Shown one piece after another: positions 1-9,648 of a stretch of DNA of 64,000 bases. The notes beneath the pieces are model-generated. The model made no database searches and was not told where the DNA came from. It worked only from the letters and a program-made list of their open reading frames with translations. How positions within the stretch are numbered: the stretch's first letter is position 1; the number at the start of each line of letters is the position of its first letter. The stretch lies in contig JASJOS010000018.1 of NCBI GenBank assembly GCA_030068525.1, forward strand, positions 124,001 to 188,000. The letters run 5' to 3'. The position numbers were made by a program, and so were the translations under genes. This DNA is from Xanthocytophaga flava (GTDB lineage Bacteria > Bacteroidota > Bacteroidia > Cytophagales > 172606-1).

Positions 1-920
1 GCTTTAAGAACGACAGCGTTGGGTTCATATAGATATGTCTGAGGCAAAGTAAAAGACACCTCACTATTTCCTTCAAGGCTGCGATAAAATTGAAATGAAG
101 AAATAGTGCGCCCACTCTTATTCAGATTTACCGTTTCAATTTCCGGTTCTCCGTTAAATGCTTCCATCAAATGAAAGAGCAACTCCTTTACTTCATTCTC
201 TACTGCTACAACATATACCTTGACAACATTTTTAAGTTCATTGGTGGCCAGGTCAATATCCAGCATAGGTGATGCCTTTAGTAACAGATGGGAAGCTTTA
301 CTAAACAAGATATCTTTCAAACCTAAAATATCTGGTACACAATCCTGTAACCGAACAACCTTGCCACCTGCCTCATTACGTCTGGCAGGATCTATGTATA
401 TCCAGTCCACATGTTGTGAAAAGGATGACAACCAGGTTTCGCTGGTGGCTGATATATGTTGTACATTGGTAATGCCCAATTGCTCAAAATTATATCGAGT
501 AACTTCACATAGTTCCGGATTCTGTTCAATGTAGAAAACCTTTTCAAACTGCTGACTAAAAGCAGCAGTATCTACCCCCATTCCTCCGGTGAGATCCATA
601 AGAGTATTACCTGACAGCAATCGGGCTTTAAATAGGGCAGTACTCTCTGATGAACACTGTTCCAGAGAAAGTAGTGAGGGATAACAGATAGTTGGGATAG
701 CAAACCAGGAAGGAAGTTTGCTTTTTGCTTTTTGTCGCGCCTGTATTTGAAGGGCAGCTTCCTGCACAGGAATATCAGAATATCTATGCTTCTTCAGGAG
801 CAACTCCTGAGGATTGGCAAACTCATGTTGTTGAACAAAATCAATGACCTTACAAAAATTGGTAAGTTTCTCAGATAAAGGCACAGGCAGAGTAATATGT
901 AATACAGAGAACCACACCAT
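1..920 (-). CDS. Class I SAM-dependent methyltransferase with THUMP-like region, C-terminus outside window
   Basis: An open minus-strand frame runs from an ATG at 920 through the left edge of the window without a stop; an in-frame TAG lies a few codons upstream of that ATG. The protein shows a SAM-binding glycine motif (LMDLTGGMGVDTAAF, about residues 108-122) and a catalytic-type motif IDPARR (about residue 174). This architecture is familiar from Bacteroidota methyltransferases of the PG_1098 type, where THUMP-like and ferredoxin-like domains suggest an RNA substrate; the substrate itself is not known from the sequence. It follows the 965-1255 gene by 44 bp on the same strand, so the two may be co-transcribed. 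The C-terminal part cannot be assessed. Confidence 0.8.
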   Translation of the reverse strand, partial: MVWFSVLHITLPVPLSEKLTNFCKVIDFVQQHEFANPQELLLKKHRYSDIPVQEAALQIQARQKAKSKLPSWFAIPTICYPSLLSLEQCSSESTALFKARLLSGNTLMDLTGGMGVDTAAFSQQFEKVFYIEQNPELCEVTRYNFEQLGITNVQHISATSETWLSSFSQHVDWIYIDPARRNEAGGKVVRLQDCVPDILGLKDILFSKASHLLLKASPMLDIDLATNELKNVVKVYVVAVENEVKELLFHLMEAFNGEPEIETVNLNKSGRTISSFQFYRSLEGNSEVSFTLPQTYLYEPNAVVLK

Positions 921-964
921 TTCTAAAAACAGAAATGGTCCGGAAAGATACTACAATATATGTC

Positions 965-1255
965 TTAATTCATGACCAGTTTTGGAAATCGATAGGCATG
1001 GCTATCCAAAACAAATAATTCTTCAACCTCCAGTTGCCAGAACTGATGCAGTGGAGATTTCTCCAGATAAGCTTCTGCCTCTTCTCTTGATTCCGCACTG
1101 AGTGTGATCCATGCCTTGCCAGATTCTATACTGACAGCATATTGATCTATTACACCATTATTAATCAATCTATTGATATAATTACGATGTGCAGGAACAT
1201 TACGCATAAAGGCTTCACTCAGTTCAAAGTGGATGGTAGCTTGATATTTGCTCAT
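965..1255 (-). CDS. Small ferredoxin-fold protein, muconolactone-isomerase-like
   Basis: A 96-residue protein with no signal peptide or membrane segment. The pattern of a short beta strand (YQATIHFELS), a helix, a second strand (IDQYAVSIESGKAWITLSA), a helix with EEAEAYLEKSPL and a final strand is what is seen in dimeric alpha/beta-barrel proteins of the muconolactone isomerase/YCII type. No catalytic residues can be identified and no catabolic genes are nearby, so an enzymatic role in aromatic degradation is not supported. It lies just upstream of the methyltransferase on the same strand. Family call is from fold pattern only; function unknown. Confidence 0.6.
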   Translation of the reverse strand: MSKYQATIHFELSEAFMRNVPAHRNYINRLINNGVIDQYAVSIESGKAWITLSAESREEAEAYLEKSPLHQFWQLEVEELFVLDSHAYRFPKLVMN

Positions 1256-1315
1256 AGTCTTCTTTTTCTAGTAAAACCGCAAAAAATAAGCCAAAGTTCG
1301 TTTTCTATACTATTC

Positions 1316-1353
1316 TAAAACAAAAACCTCCACATTTCTTTGCAGAGGTTTTT
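1316..1353 (-). terminator. Intrinsic terminator after the PorU2-like gene
   Basis: On the minus strand a hairpin with arms AAAAACCTC and GAGGTTTTT is followed by TTTTTGTTTT. It sits 22 bp past the stop codon of the gene ending at 1375. Confidence 0.7.
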
Positions 1354-1374
1354 AGTATGCTTAATATCAAAAGT

Positions 1375-4300
1375 TTACCGAAGAATATAAAGTTTTCCGT
1401 AATCTTTCTTAAATGCTTTATCTGCACTGGTTGCACGATGTTCAATGGCTTGTCCATCCATTCGGGTAACTACCCGATAGATATAGACACCATTAGCCAG
1501 CTTATCTCCAAATTCGTCCGAACCATCCCACACATACGAACTAATATTGTTACCAATATGGATAGGGCCTAGCTCATCCTGCGTAATTTCCCGAACCACC
1601 TTACCGGACACGGTCATAATCTGAATCTTAATCTGATCAGGTAGAGAGGCTCCAGTCAATGTAAATACAAATCGGGTTCCGGAAGAGAAAGGGTTCGGAT
1701 AAGGATAGAAGTGCGTAATCGTTGATTCATTAACCACTTCAAAGTTAATCTGGAACGGTTCACTTCCGGCCTGATTACCTGACAAATCAGAAGCAAAAAC
1801 TTTTAGAGTGTAAACTCCATCAGAAAGTTTTTCAGGATTCCATTCCATTCTGAAATCATTATCCCCATTGCCCGCTGCCCAGCTAAAGGCACCTCCTGAG
1901 ATACGTTCAAAGTTGCTGCTGCCCGGTTTCTTGATGTAGATTAGAATACCTGATGTATCTGTGCGAATCTGTTTGGTGTTCTCATCTTTCAACCGCATGA
2001 TGATCTGTGGAGTAGGTGAAACAATATCTCCATTCAGGATTTTCTGGCCATCAAAGGTTACTTCCAGAATCGGATTCAGATTATCTGTATTTACAACAAA
2101 TGGTATAGAAAGTACATTATTAGCATAATTCTGCTCAGGAAGTATACGAGGGTTGACAAACACCTGTAATTCATTATTTCCACTTAGTGTGTCAGTCCGT
2201 ACAGGAATCTTAAAGGATAATGTATCGCCATTGGCAGCCAATGGCCTTGCTTTAAAAGTAACTCGTGTGGTCTTCTTACTTTTTGCATTCAGAATTGTAT
2301 ACTGCACTGTCAGTGAATCTTTAAAAGCTCTGGGCGAAATATTCTGAAATACGACAGGAATCTCAAATGAACCACCAGCCATTTGCTCTGGTATCGTATA
2401 CGCATCAGAAGCTACCATACCTGTATTAATTAAACCTTCTGGCACTCCATCATAAATTACCTGCCACTTTTTCAACTGAGGAGGAGTCAGATTGGCTTCA
2501 TCTCTAGCCTGCAGTCGTAACTTCAGATATGGGTATTGCTGAGAATTGATAAAATCAATAGATAATGGGCTTATTTTCACATCTGTAGAAACTACCGTTT
2601 CTCCCCCCTGCAGATTCACTCCCACAATATCGAGTTGCCACTGATCTGTTACTGGTTTTTCAGAAACCTGAATAGCATGATACATAGTGCCCCACAAAGA
2701 AGCTGGTCCAATCAGAGAGGAAGTAATGACACCATTATCCACACGCCCCTGTAATGTATAATCCAAGGCTATTGCTTGCTGTGAGCCTTCTATACTACCA
2801 GTATAATCCGGATAGATTTCTGTTGCTGAACCAGCTGTTGAACCCTTTTGTCCTATAATGATATAAGGGTCACCACTTTTCAGATTGGTAATCTTTGACA
2901 CATCAGCCCCTATACTTACCAGGAGTTGTTTGGTAGCAGCTGACCAGTTGGTAAAATCTACAGAACCGGCAGTAAATAATAGAATATAGTCGTTACTACC
3001 TGCCTGGTTGATAAAATCGACCAAACCACCTCCAGCAATATAGCCATTGGTAAGGTAATGTGCGGCAAAAGGTTCCCGGCCACAATTCAAAGAAGTAATT
3101 ACACTATAGGGTTGTACATTTCCTCTATGAAATGCTACAGCAATCAATGTGTTGGGATCAGAACCGGGGCTACATCTACCACCTGTTACTACCGGCCCCT
3201 CATTCAAAAGGAGTTCTACCTGTTTGTAAGCGTCCGTTTGATTCTGGTAACCATACGTCTTAACAGATATATCCATTGTATTTCCGGTGAACTCCCATTT
3301 CAATGTTTCTGTGTTACGTTTTACAGAAGATAAGCCAGCTTTGGAAAACTGAGGGAACTTGGTTTGTGACCATCCTTCAGGGCTTTTATTAATATAGATA
3401 AAGGAGCTTTCCATCCAGCTATTATCATTCCCAATTGGTCTGTCTGCCAAACTAATACGCCAGTAATACACAGTACTATCATGAGAGGCCGCCTTGCTGA
3501 TAAGATCAGTTTCCCAGTTCACCAATAAACTACCCGATACAGTAGTTTCTATTTTGGCAGCACTTGAAAACGTTGCAGAAGTATCCAGTTCTATTTTATA
3601 AGATCTGGTCTCCAGGGGTGTTATCGTTGATTGGGCAACAAACTTTACAGGTTGAGAACTTACAATACTATATTCTCTTGGAAACAAAGGAATTGCACCT
3701 ACTATTGGAATATCTATCTCCTTGGATGCCTGATTGTTTTGTTCATTACTTTCATCAATCTGATTAGCAGGATCTACAAATACGGTAAATGTTTGTGTAC
3801 CCCCTATATATTTCTGTGTATTGGCAATAGTTACATATACAGTATCCGTAAAGCTGATTGGATTAAAATAGGTTGTGTCAGATGGTTGAATAGTACCATC
3901 CCCAAACCGACGAGTTACTGTTACACCAAATTTCTTATTCAGCGTTTTACCATAATTAGTCACTACTACCCCTATCCGGAACGAGTCTACTGCGGCAGTA
4001 AGCTGTGATCCATCAAAAGACTGGGCAAAAATTCCGGTTTCTGTAATAGCATAATCGGGTTTACTGAATGGCACCAATACCACGGCTGGGTCTCCCTGTA
4101 AAACCATCTGCTCAGCATGTGTTAGTCCTAATGTCCAGTTTGTCATTAATGTAACATACCGACGTATAGTCTCTTTCTGTACATTACCTATGGTTTTTCC
4201 CAACATTGTACTATCTGCAAAAGCCGCCTGATAAAACAGTGTAGAATAGGCATGCAATTCACTGGCATAGCCGGCAGAAGTATGTGCGATCCAGGCAATA

Positions 4301-6477
4301 GCCCCTCTATCTGGGCGCCCCATAACCCAATCCTCTGCATAGGTATACTGTATATTGAAGACATCTCCCGACTGACACCCATTCACTAATACAAAAGGAT
4401 ATTTGCCTTCATTCTTATAACCCAGCGTCTCATCTGAAGCGTATCCAATCTCTATATCATTTACCAGTCGTCCTGAATGTCCAAACATAGTAGTTAGAGC
4501 TACCCCTTCATTTAATTGCTTCGATATATTGATCTGCTCAACCTCATTTCCGGTTTGCTTAGACAAAGATTCTACTTTTCCCCCAAAAAACTCACCTTCA
4601 ATTATAGATTTATAACTATCAATATAGGATTTGAAATTACTTACTTCGGCAGTTGTACGGCCACCAGATAAATGAAGTACATTTTTACGCCAGTTTTCAT
4701 TAGGACTTAAAGCTTCATGTATTTTAATTTTTGTTAAATAATTATATACCTGCTGAGGTTCAATTGCACTGATTCTTCCTGTAGCTAAAGCAGGAACAAG
4801 TGCTTGTCCACTCAATGTGTCAGAGTATAAATAATCTGATCCCGGTCTACCTATGGCGGGAATTAAATCATAAATATCTCTGGTGATATTATCTTTTATA
4901 AAGGCAGCACTTCTACCTGGAGTATTGCGCACTAAATCAGGAGATAAGCCTCTCCCAATAATAAACAAATATTCAGGCTTGCTGTTTTTATACATCCATC
5001 GAACAAACCGGGAAATTCCTACAGGGGTAAATTCACCATAACTAAACTGATTGTAAATCTGATCAACATTGGCTATTACAGTATCGTATCCACCTCCTGC
5101 CACAGATGCCCTATATTCTGCATATGCTTTCACCGGATCACTAATAGAGCCAACTGGTTTTCTTAGTGTTGGATGGGTTATAATTAAATAATTGGGTTTT
5201 ACAGAATTAAAGTTGCGGAAAGTTATTTTTTTAATAGAGCCTGTAATAGATGATGCACCGGAGTTGGCAAAGATGACAGTTCCATTAGAAATGGTAGCAG
5301 CTAACTTACCATTGACAGTAGCAGCACTTATACGTCTGGGGGAATCAGTAGAACTGATATCATACAATGTAGTACCTGTAGCAGGATTAGAAATCTCAAA
5401 ATAATGCTGGCTTACAGAACCTGCTTCTATAGTAAATATTTTCTGTGTAGTTCCAGACATATCCCATGATTGGGGATATACCAGACGAACCAGAGAAACA
5501 GAAATAGCATCTGGAGAAGAATCTGACATTCCATTTACTCGCATACGTACTAAAAGTGAACTGGCAGCTAAATCTGTAGTTTCAATAGTTGTACTTAATC
5601 GCCGTGTATTATGGTAGCTAAAGCTAAGAGTTCCTAATGATCGTAGCGAACTGGTCGAAGATCCGGTAAATATCTCTGCTACATGCGAATAATTGCTTCG
5701 TCCTGCCACAACCACATCAAGCTTGGGCTTATAGGAATTATTTATTATAGTTCCCAGATTATTTAAGGTATAATCAACACTTGCATATTTACTGGTAGTA
5801 ACACCTGTCCAGCCCTCTCCATAATCGTAAAAACTATGCTCACCTTCAGAAGTCACAATATACTCAGGATACCGTTTTCCTATATCATATTCATCTTTAA
5901 GAACCAGAACCCTTTCTGCCCAGTGAAAAGTCTCAGCAGGCAGATTACTGGTATTTGACTCATTTATTGTTGACATCCTTTTTCCTAACCCATTGTCTAG
6001 TCGCCACGTGATGAAATAATACGTAGTATCAGAATATAGATTGTAATACTTATGTGGTTGAGCCTCTGCAGGACGGTATAATTCGGCATCCAGTGTTCCA
6101 TCATTTCCTTTCCCATAAAACTCCACATAATCTGCCTCATCAAAAAATGCATCTGATTCACCTGAGACAAAAATAGATTGCTCCACTCCTCTGTGAAAAA
6201 TCTGAATTCTTCGGGGATCAACGGTTGTTAAAGGGAGTCCCGCCTGTGTTAGGTCCTGATACGTTAACCTGTAAATTCCCTGTTGTGTAACAGGGATCTT
6301 ATAATATTGCTGGGCATAGTTAATCCACTCGTTTCCATAGGTTTGAGCAGAAGCTTGCAGACTTGTCAGAAGTATGATGGCAAGAGCAGTTACCCCCTCC
6401 CAGCCCCTTCTTTTACAAAACATATTGGAGAAAAAGAAGTGATGAATACTTGGCAGAAATTTTTTATTGATGATCAC
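1375..6477 (-). CDS. porU2: Putative type IX secretion sortase, PorU2-like (gingipain-fold, C25)
   Basis: A 1700-residue exported protein. A signal peptide ends near LQASAQ; Met19 (6423) is an alternative start giving a more ordinary signal peptide. A peptidase C25 (gingipain-fold) region contains the catalytic pair expected of the family, His667 in GHSG and Cys701 in NGCQSG. CARDB/Ig-like domains follow (about 840-960 and 1380-1480), and the C-terminus carries a PYPNPF motif with a FlgD-like/T9SS sorting-type domain. In T9SS, PorU cleaves the sorting domain of cargo and attaches it to the cell surface. The length, extra Ig domains and own sorting-like domain match the PorU2 group rather than classical PorU. 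The PorV-like barrel gene just upstream supports this. Confidence 0.82.
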   Translation of the reverse strand: MIINKKFLPSIHHFFFSNMFCKRRGWEGVTALAIILLTSLQASAQTYGNEWINYAQQYYKIPVTQQGIYRLTYQDLTQAGLPLTTVDPRRIQIFHRGVEQSIFVSGESDAFFDEADYVEFYGKGNDGTLDAELYRPAEAQPHKYYNLYSDTTYYFITWRLDNGLGKRMSTINESNTSNLPAETFHWAERVLVLKDEYDIGKRYPEYIVTSEGEHSFYDYGEGWTGVTTSKYASVDYTLNNLGTIINNSYKPKLDVVVAGRSNYSHVAEIFTGSSTSSLRSLGTLSFSYHNTRRLSTTIETTDLAASSLLVRMRVNGMSDSSPDAISVSLVRLVYPQSWDMSGTTQKIFTIEAGSVSQHYFEISNPATGTTLYDISSTDSPRRISAATVNGKLAATISNGTVIFANSGASSITGSIKKITFRNFNSVKPNYLIITHPTLRKPVGSISDPVKAYAEYRASVAGGGYDTVIANVDQIYNQFSYGEFTPVGISRFVRWMYKNSKPEYLFIIGRGLSPDLVRNTPGRSAAFIKDNITRDIYDLIPAIGRPGSDYLYSDTLSGQALVPALATGRISAIEPQQVYNYLTKIKIHEALSPNENWRKNVLHLSGGRTTAEVSNFKSYIDSYKSIIEGEFFGGKVESLSKQTGNEVEQINISKQLNEGVALTTMFGHSGRLVNDIEIGYASDETLGYKNEGKYPFVLVNGCQSGDVFNIQYTYAEDWVMGRPDRGAIAWIAHTSAGYASELHAYSTLFYQAAFADSTMLGKTIGNVQKETIRRYVTLMTNWTLGLTHAEQMVLQGDPAVVLVPFSKPDYAITETGIFAQSFDGSQLTAAVDSFRIGVVVTNYGKTLNKKFGVTVTRRFGDGTIQPSDTTYFNPISFTDTVYVTIANTQKYIGGTQTFTVFVDPANQIDESNEQNNQASKEIDIPIVGAIPLFPREYSIVSSQPVKFVAQSTITPLETRSYKIELDTSATFSSAAKIETTVSGSLLVNWETDLISKAASHDSTVYYWRISLADRPIGNDNSWMESSFIYINKSPEGWSQTKFPQFSKAGLSSVKRNTETLKWEFTGNTMDISVKTYGYQNQTDAYKQVELLLNEGPVVTGGRCSPGSDPNTLIAVAFHRGNVQPYSVITSLNCGREPFAAHYLTNGYIAGGGLVDFINQAGSNDYILLFTAGSVDFTNWSAATKQLLVSIGADVSKITNLKSGDPYIIIGQKGSTAGSATEIYPDYTGSIEGSQQAIALDYTLQGRVDNGVITSSLIGPASLWGTMYHAIQVSEKPVTDQWQLDIVGVNLQGGETVVSTDVKISPLSIDFINSQQYPYLKLRLQARDEANLTPPQLKKWQVIYDGVPEGLINTGMVASDAYTIPEQMAGGSFEIPVVFQNISPRAFKDSLTVQYTILNAKSKKTTRVTFKARPLAANGDTLSFKIPVRTDTLSGNNELQVFVNPRILPEQNYANNVLSIPFVVNTDNLNPILEVTFDGQKILNGDIVSPTPQIIMRLKDENTKQIRTDTSGILIYIKKPGSSNFERISGGAFSWAAGNGDNDFRMEWNPEKLSDGVYTLKVFASDLSGNQAGSEPFQINFEVVNESTITHFYPYPNPFSSGTRFVFTLTGASLPDQIKIQIMTVSGKVVREITQDELGPIHIGNNISSYVWDGSDEFGDKLANGVYIYRVVTRMDGQAIEHRATSADKAFKKDYGKLYILR

Positions 6478-6534
6478 GGATCAAGGTAGTTTCGTAAATA
6501 CAAATGCGATAGAGAATAGTATGTCACTTAAGAA

Positions 6535-7614
6535 TCAGAAGCCGACCTTAATAGAAAATACATTGGAATAAAGAGATTCGGATTGATCTCCTATATTGGT
6601 AAGTGCATAATCGATCTGAAATTTATTAATTCGAACACCTACACCCATATTGGGTTCAAATGTGGTTCTGGTTTTTGTATATAGATTTGTTTGCTCATCT
6701 ACGTCCTTCACCTGTTGAATATTACCAACGCCTGCCCGAAAAAAGGCAACCTTCTTATAATCAAATTCCAAACCTATGCGAGGATCTATTGAAGTAAAGC
6801 CAGATTTCACAAGTACGTTTCGCTCGCCATCAAACGTAAAGTCAGCATCCAAAGCAGCCAATACCCCAAACGTTTCTTTGATACGCCAGCTATGTGCTAT
6901 TCCTATCGAAAGTTTGGGAAGCGTAAGTTCCGTATAATTTCCTCTGAGAGTATTATTAGTTTGCCCATACACCTGTTCAAGTAATGCTGTATTCACTGAC
7001 CAGGTATTAAATGTACTTGTTACATCACGTGCAGCAATCCCTATACGCCAGTTTTTTCGTTCCCACATAGCTCCTACATCCAATCCAAATCCCCAGGCAT
7101 TGGCAAACGAACCCGCCACCCGATGAATGATTTTTACGTTAGCACCCAGTTTCAGTCCTTTGAGCTTTGGAAATTTTCGGGCATAGGATAATAAAAAGGC
7201 ATAATCTGCAGCAGAAAAAAACCGGATATTATCATAATTGATAGCTCCGTTAGCATCAAACAAGAATCGGGTGTCAGGAATATCGTCTACAGCAAATCGG
7301 ATAACAGATACACCCAAATGACTTACAGAATCAATAGGAGTAGCAAAAGCAGCATAATCATATTTTGCAATACCTGCAAAGTACTCTGCATGCATAAGAG
7401 AGACCTCGTACTTAGTGCGGATATCCAATAAAGCAGAGGGGTTCCAGTAACCAGCAGTTACATCATTTACAGCAGCTGTTTGAGTACGTCCCATACCCAG
7501 TGCCCTTGCTCCTACTCCAATTGCAAGAAACTCATTGCTATACTTAGGCGTAAGCACCTGTGCCTGAGATATAAAAGACACAAAAAATATACAGACAACG
7601 TAAAAATATTTCAT
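6535..7614 (-). CDS. porV2: PorV/PorQ-family outer-membrane protein (PorV2-like)
   Basis: A 359-residue protein with a cleavable signal peptide (ends FISQAQ) and alternating beta strands throughout, ending in aromatic KVGF as outer-membrane barrels do. The N-terminal sequence EFLAIGVGARALGMGRTQTA and the following WNPSALL segment are hallmarks of the PorV/PorQ (FadL-like) family, which shuttles T9SS cargo to the sortase. It lies 57 bp upstream of the PorU2-like gene on the same strand, so the two probably form one transcription unit in which barrel and sortase act together at the outer membrane. Assignment to the family is secure; the PorV2 label rests mainly on the neighbour. Confidence 0.8.
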   Translation of the reverse strand: MKYFYVVCIFFVSFISQAQVLTPKYSNEFLAIGVGARALGMGRTQTAAVNDVTAGYWNPSALLDIRTKYEVSLMHAEYFAGIAKYDYAAFATPIDSVSHLGVSVIRFAVDDIPDTRFLFDANGAINYDNIRFFSAADYAFLLSYARKFPKLKGLKLGANVKIIHRVAGSFANAWGFGLDVGAMWERKNWRIGIAARDVTSTFNTWSVNTALLEQVYGQTNNTLRGNYTELTLPKLSIGIAHSWRIKETFGVLAALDADFTFDGERNVLVKSGFTSIDPRIGLEFDYKKVAFFRAGVGNIQQVKDVDEQTNLYTKTRTTFEPNMGVGVRINKFQIDYALTNIGDQSESLYSNVFSIKVGF

Positions 7615-8034
7615 AAATAAACTATACCTAATTGCTTACTATCTAAACAGATACAGTTCGTAAACTTACGGAAAAAACCTATGGCAGACAATGCGCGAAA
7701 CATACTACATTCACTCAGGTGTAAGATATTATAGGATATTATAGGATATGAAGTGGTTACCTTTTCTGTTTCTTATACCACCTTTTAGAATTCAGGTTCG
7801 ACTCTTAAAGATAAAGGTGTTACACTATCTCTTTTAGTAAAGTTTCTCTCTCTAAATCAGAGTATTCAATTTAAGCACCAACCAGTTTTATATCTAACTC
7901 AATAATAAATATCATTTTTCTTAGAAAAAACCATTCGAAAAACTAGCTTATCTTAGCTAAATGCCGTATTATTGGCCTGGCTTATTTTTTAGTATCTCAC
8001 CTGTTAAAAAAATAACACACAAACTTTCACAATC
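7615..8034. other. Divergent intergenic region
   Basis: Non-coding stretch between the PorV-like gene (minus) and the MFS gene (plus). It must hold both promoters, but no clear TAnnTTTG box was found. The only structure is a short tandem repeat of about 10 bp (ATATTATAGG, two and a half copies) at 7725-7749. Confidence 0.5.
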
Positions 8035-9264
8035 ATGAGCACTTCGATTAATAAAGATCGCTTGTTTATAGCCAGTTGTATGGCTCTTATTACAACAGCG
8101 ATGGCATTTGGTATCAGAGCAGGAGTTTTAGATAAGATTGGTACGCAATATGGTATCACTCCACTGGAGCTAGGTTATATTGTAGGAACTGCTTTTTGGG
8201 GATTCACCCTGGGAATTATCTTTGGAGGCCCACTTTGTGATTTTGTAGGTATGAAAAGGCTAATCTATCTGGCGTTTTTCGGCCACCTGATAGGTATCAT
8301 CATGACTATTTTCTCAACCAGTTTCTGGTCTTTCTATATATCCACACTTTTTGTTGGAGTGGCAAACGGATTAGTTGAAGCAGTTTGTAATCCTCTGGTT
8401 ACCTCTCTTTATACCAATAACAAAACTCAAAAACTTCATCAGTTCCATCTATGGTTTCCAGGTGGCATCCTGATAAGTACTTTGATTGTGTATCTGCTCA
8501 GCAACATATTAAATCTGGGATGGCAAGTACAGATTGCAACTATGCTGATTCCTAATATTGCTTATGGTATTATGTTCTGGGGACAGGAATTTCCTCCTAC
8601 CGAACGGGTAGCAGCGGGTGTAAGTAATAATGAGATGGTAAAAGCTTCTATCTCTCCTCTCTTTATTTTTATGGTAATCTGCATGTTTCTTACAGCTACT
8701 ACGGAGTTTGGCCCCAACAACTGGATACCCACCTTTCTGAAAGGTGGTAGTGTCCCATCTATTTTGCTTTTAACAGGTACGACACTAGTAATGGTTATTT
8801 GCCGGGCATTTGCCGGGAATTTCATCCATAAATTCGAGAATGCATGGGTATTGTTATTTTCAGCTGTAGTCTCAGCATTGGGTATATGGATGATTAGTAA
8901 GACATCTGGTAATCTTGCCTTTGTTGCTTCGCTGGTATTTGGAGCAGGAGTAAGTTTCTTCTGGCCTACTATGTTAGGTTTTGTATCAGAAAATATACCT
9001 AAAACGGGTGCCCTGGGACTCGCAGTAATGGGAGGTGCCGGAATGCTGGCACAAGCCTTTGCTCTTCCAATTATTGGAGATATCTATGCTAATCTGCAGG
9101 AAGCCAAAGTTGCTTCTGGTCTTAGTACAGATGCTGCACAACTAGAAGCAGGTATGCAAACTTTACAATATATAACAATCATCCCGCTGTTTCTGATAGC
9201 TGCATTTACCGGACTTGTCATTTATAAAAAACGTAATAGCACAGTGAAACAGCAATTGGCATAA
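8035..9264 (+). CDS. MFS transporter
   Basis: A 409-residue integral membrane protein with about twelve hydrophobic segments in two six-helix halves and a central loop near residues 190-205. The loop between helices 2 and 3 has GGPLCDFVGMKRLIY, the MFS signature (G-x-x-x-D-x-x-G-x-K/R). The second half has similar glycine-rich helices (FGAGVSFFWPTMLGF). The conserved TEFGPNNWIP segment resembles FucP-like sugar:proton symporters of Bacteroidota, so a sugar substrate is possible but unproven. It is a single gene with its own terminator. The sugar-binding lipoprotein gene downstream on the same strand may be functionally related. Confidence 0.85.
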   Translation: MSTSINKDRLFIASCMALITTAMAFGIRAGVLDKIGTQYGITPLELGYIVGTAFWGFTLGIIFGGPLCDFVGMKRLIYLAFFGHLIGIIMTIFSTSFWSFYISTLFVGVANGLVEAVCNPLVTSLYTNNKTQKLHQFHLWFPGGILISTLIVYLLSNILNLGWQVQIATMLIPNIAYGIMFWGQEFPPTERVAAGVSNNEMVKASISPLFIFMVICMFLTATTEFGPNNWIPTFLKGGSVPSILLLTGTTLVMVICRAFAGNFIHKFENAWVLLFSAVVSALGIWMISKTSGNLAFVASLVFGAGVSFFWPTMLGFVSENIPKTGALGLAVMGGAGMLAQAFALPIIGDIYANLQEAKVASGLSTDAAQLEAGMQTLQYITIIPLFLIAAFTGLVIYKKRNSTVKQQLA

Positions 9265-9290
9265 TTAGATCTTTTTAGAATACAATCTTC

Positions 9291-9339
9291 GCATCCTCAT
9301 TCGTTTTACTTTATGTATAACAGTGAGGATGTTTTTTTA
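9291..9339 (+). terminator. Intrinsic terminator after the MFS gene
   Basis: Arms CATCCTCA (9292-9299) and TGAGGATG (9324-9331) are followed by seven T residues, 27 bp past the stop codon. Confidence 0.75.
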
Positions 9340-9468
9340 TAACATACTTTTGAAGATTAGTATAGATCATTCATACTCAAATACACTGTTTTATAGTTCC
9401 ATATATTTTTCAAAAACAAAAATACTGTATATCTAACTATAGATCGTACATCTAACAATCTGATTACT

Positions 9469-9518
9469 AACTCTTGTCTTTTTTCAAGACAGGTGATTGA
9501 CCGAACAAGAGTTTTTGT
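9469..9518 (+). terminator. Terminator-like hairpin in the leader region of the binding-protein gene
   Basis: Arms AACTCTTGT (9469-9477) and ACAAGAGTT (9505-9513) enclose a second small hairpin (GTCTT/AAGAC) and are followed by TTTTTGTC. It is a second terminator-like structure about 175 bp after the MFS terminator and 135 bp before the next start, so it could end a short transcript or act as an attenuator for the downstream gene. Confidence 0.45.
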
Positions 9519-9648
9519 CATTTCCCTTTACTGTTGGAAGATGAAGCAAAATGCCATATCTTGCCACAGCGCAATACAATAAAACAGTTTTAATCTAAAA
9601 TACAGCCCTCAAATACAGGTTTACAAAGCTGAAATATTGATCCTGATA

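Noticed and set aside
7725-7749. Short ATATTATAGG tandem repeat as an operator
   Set aside because: Only two and a half low-complexity copies with no symmetry; recorded but not given a function.
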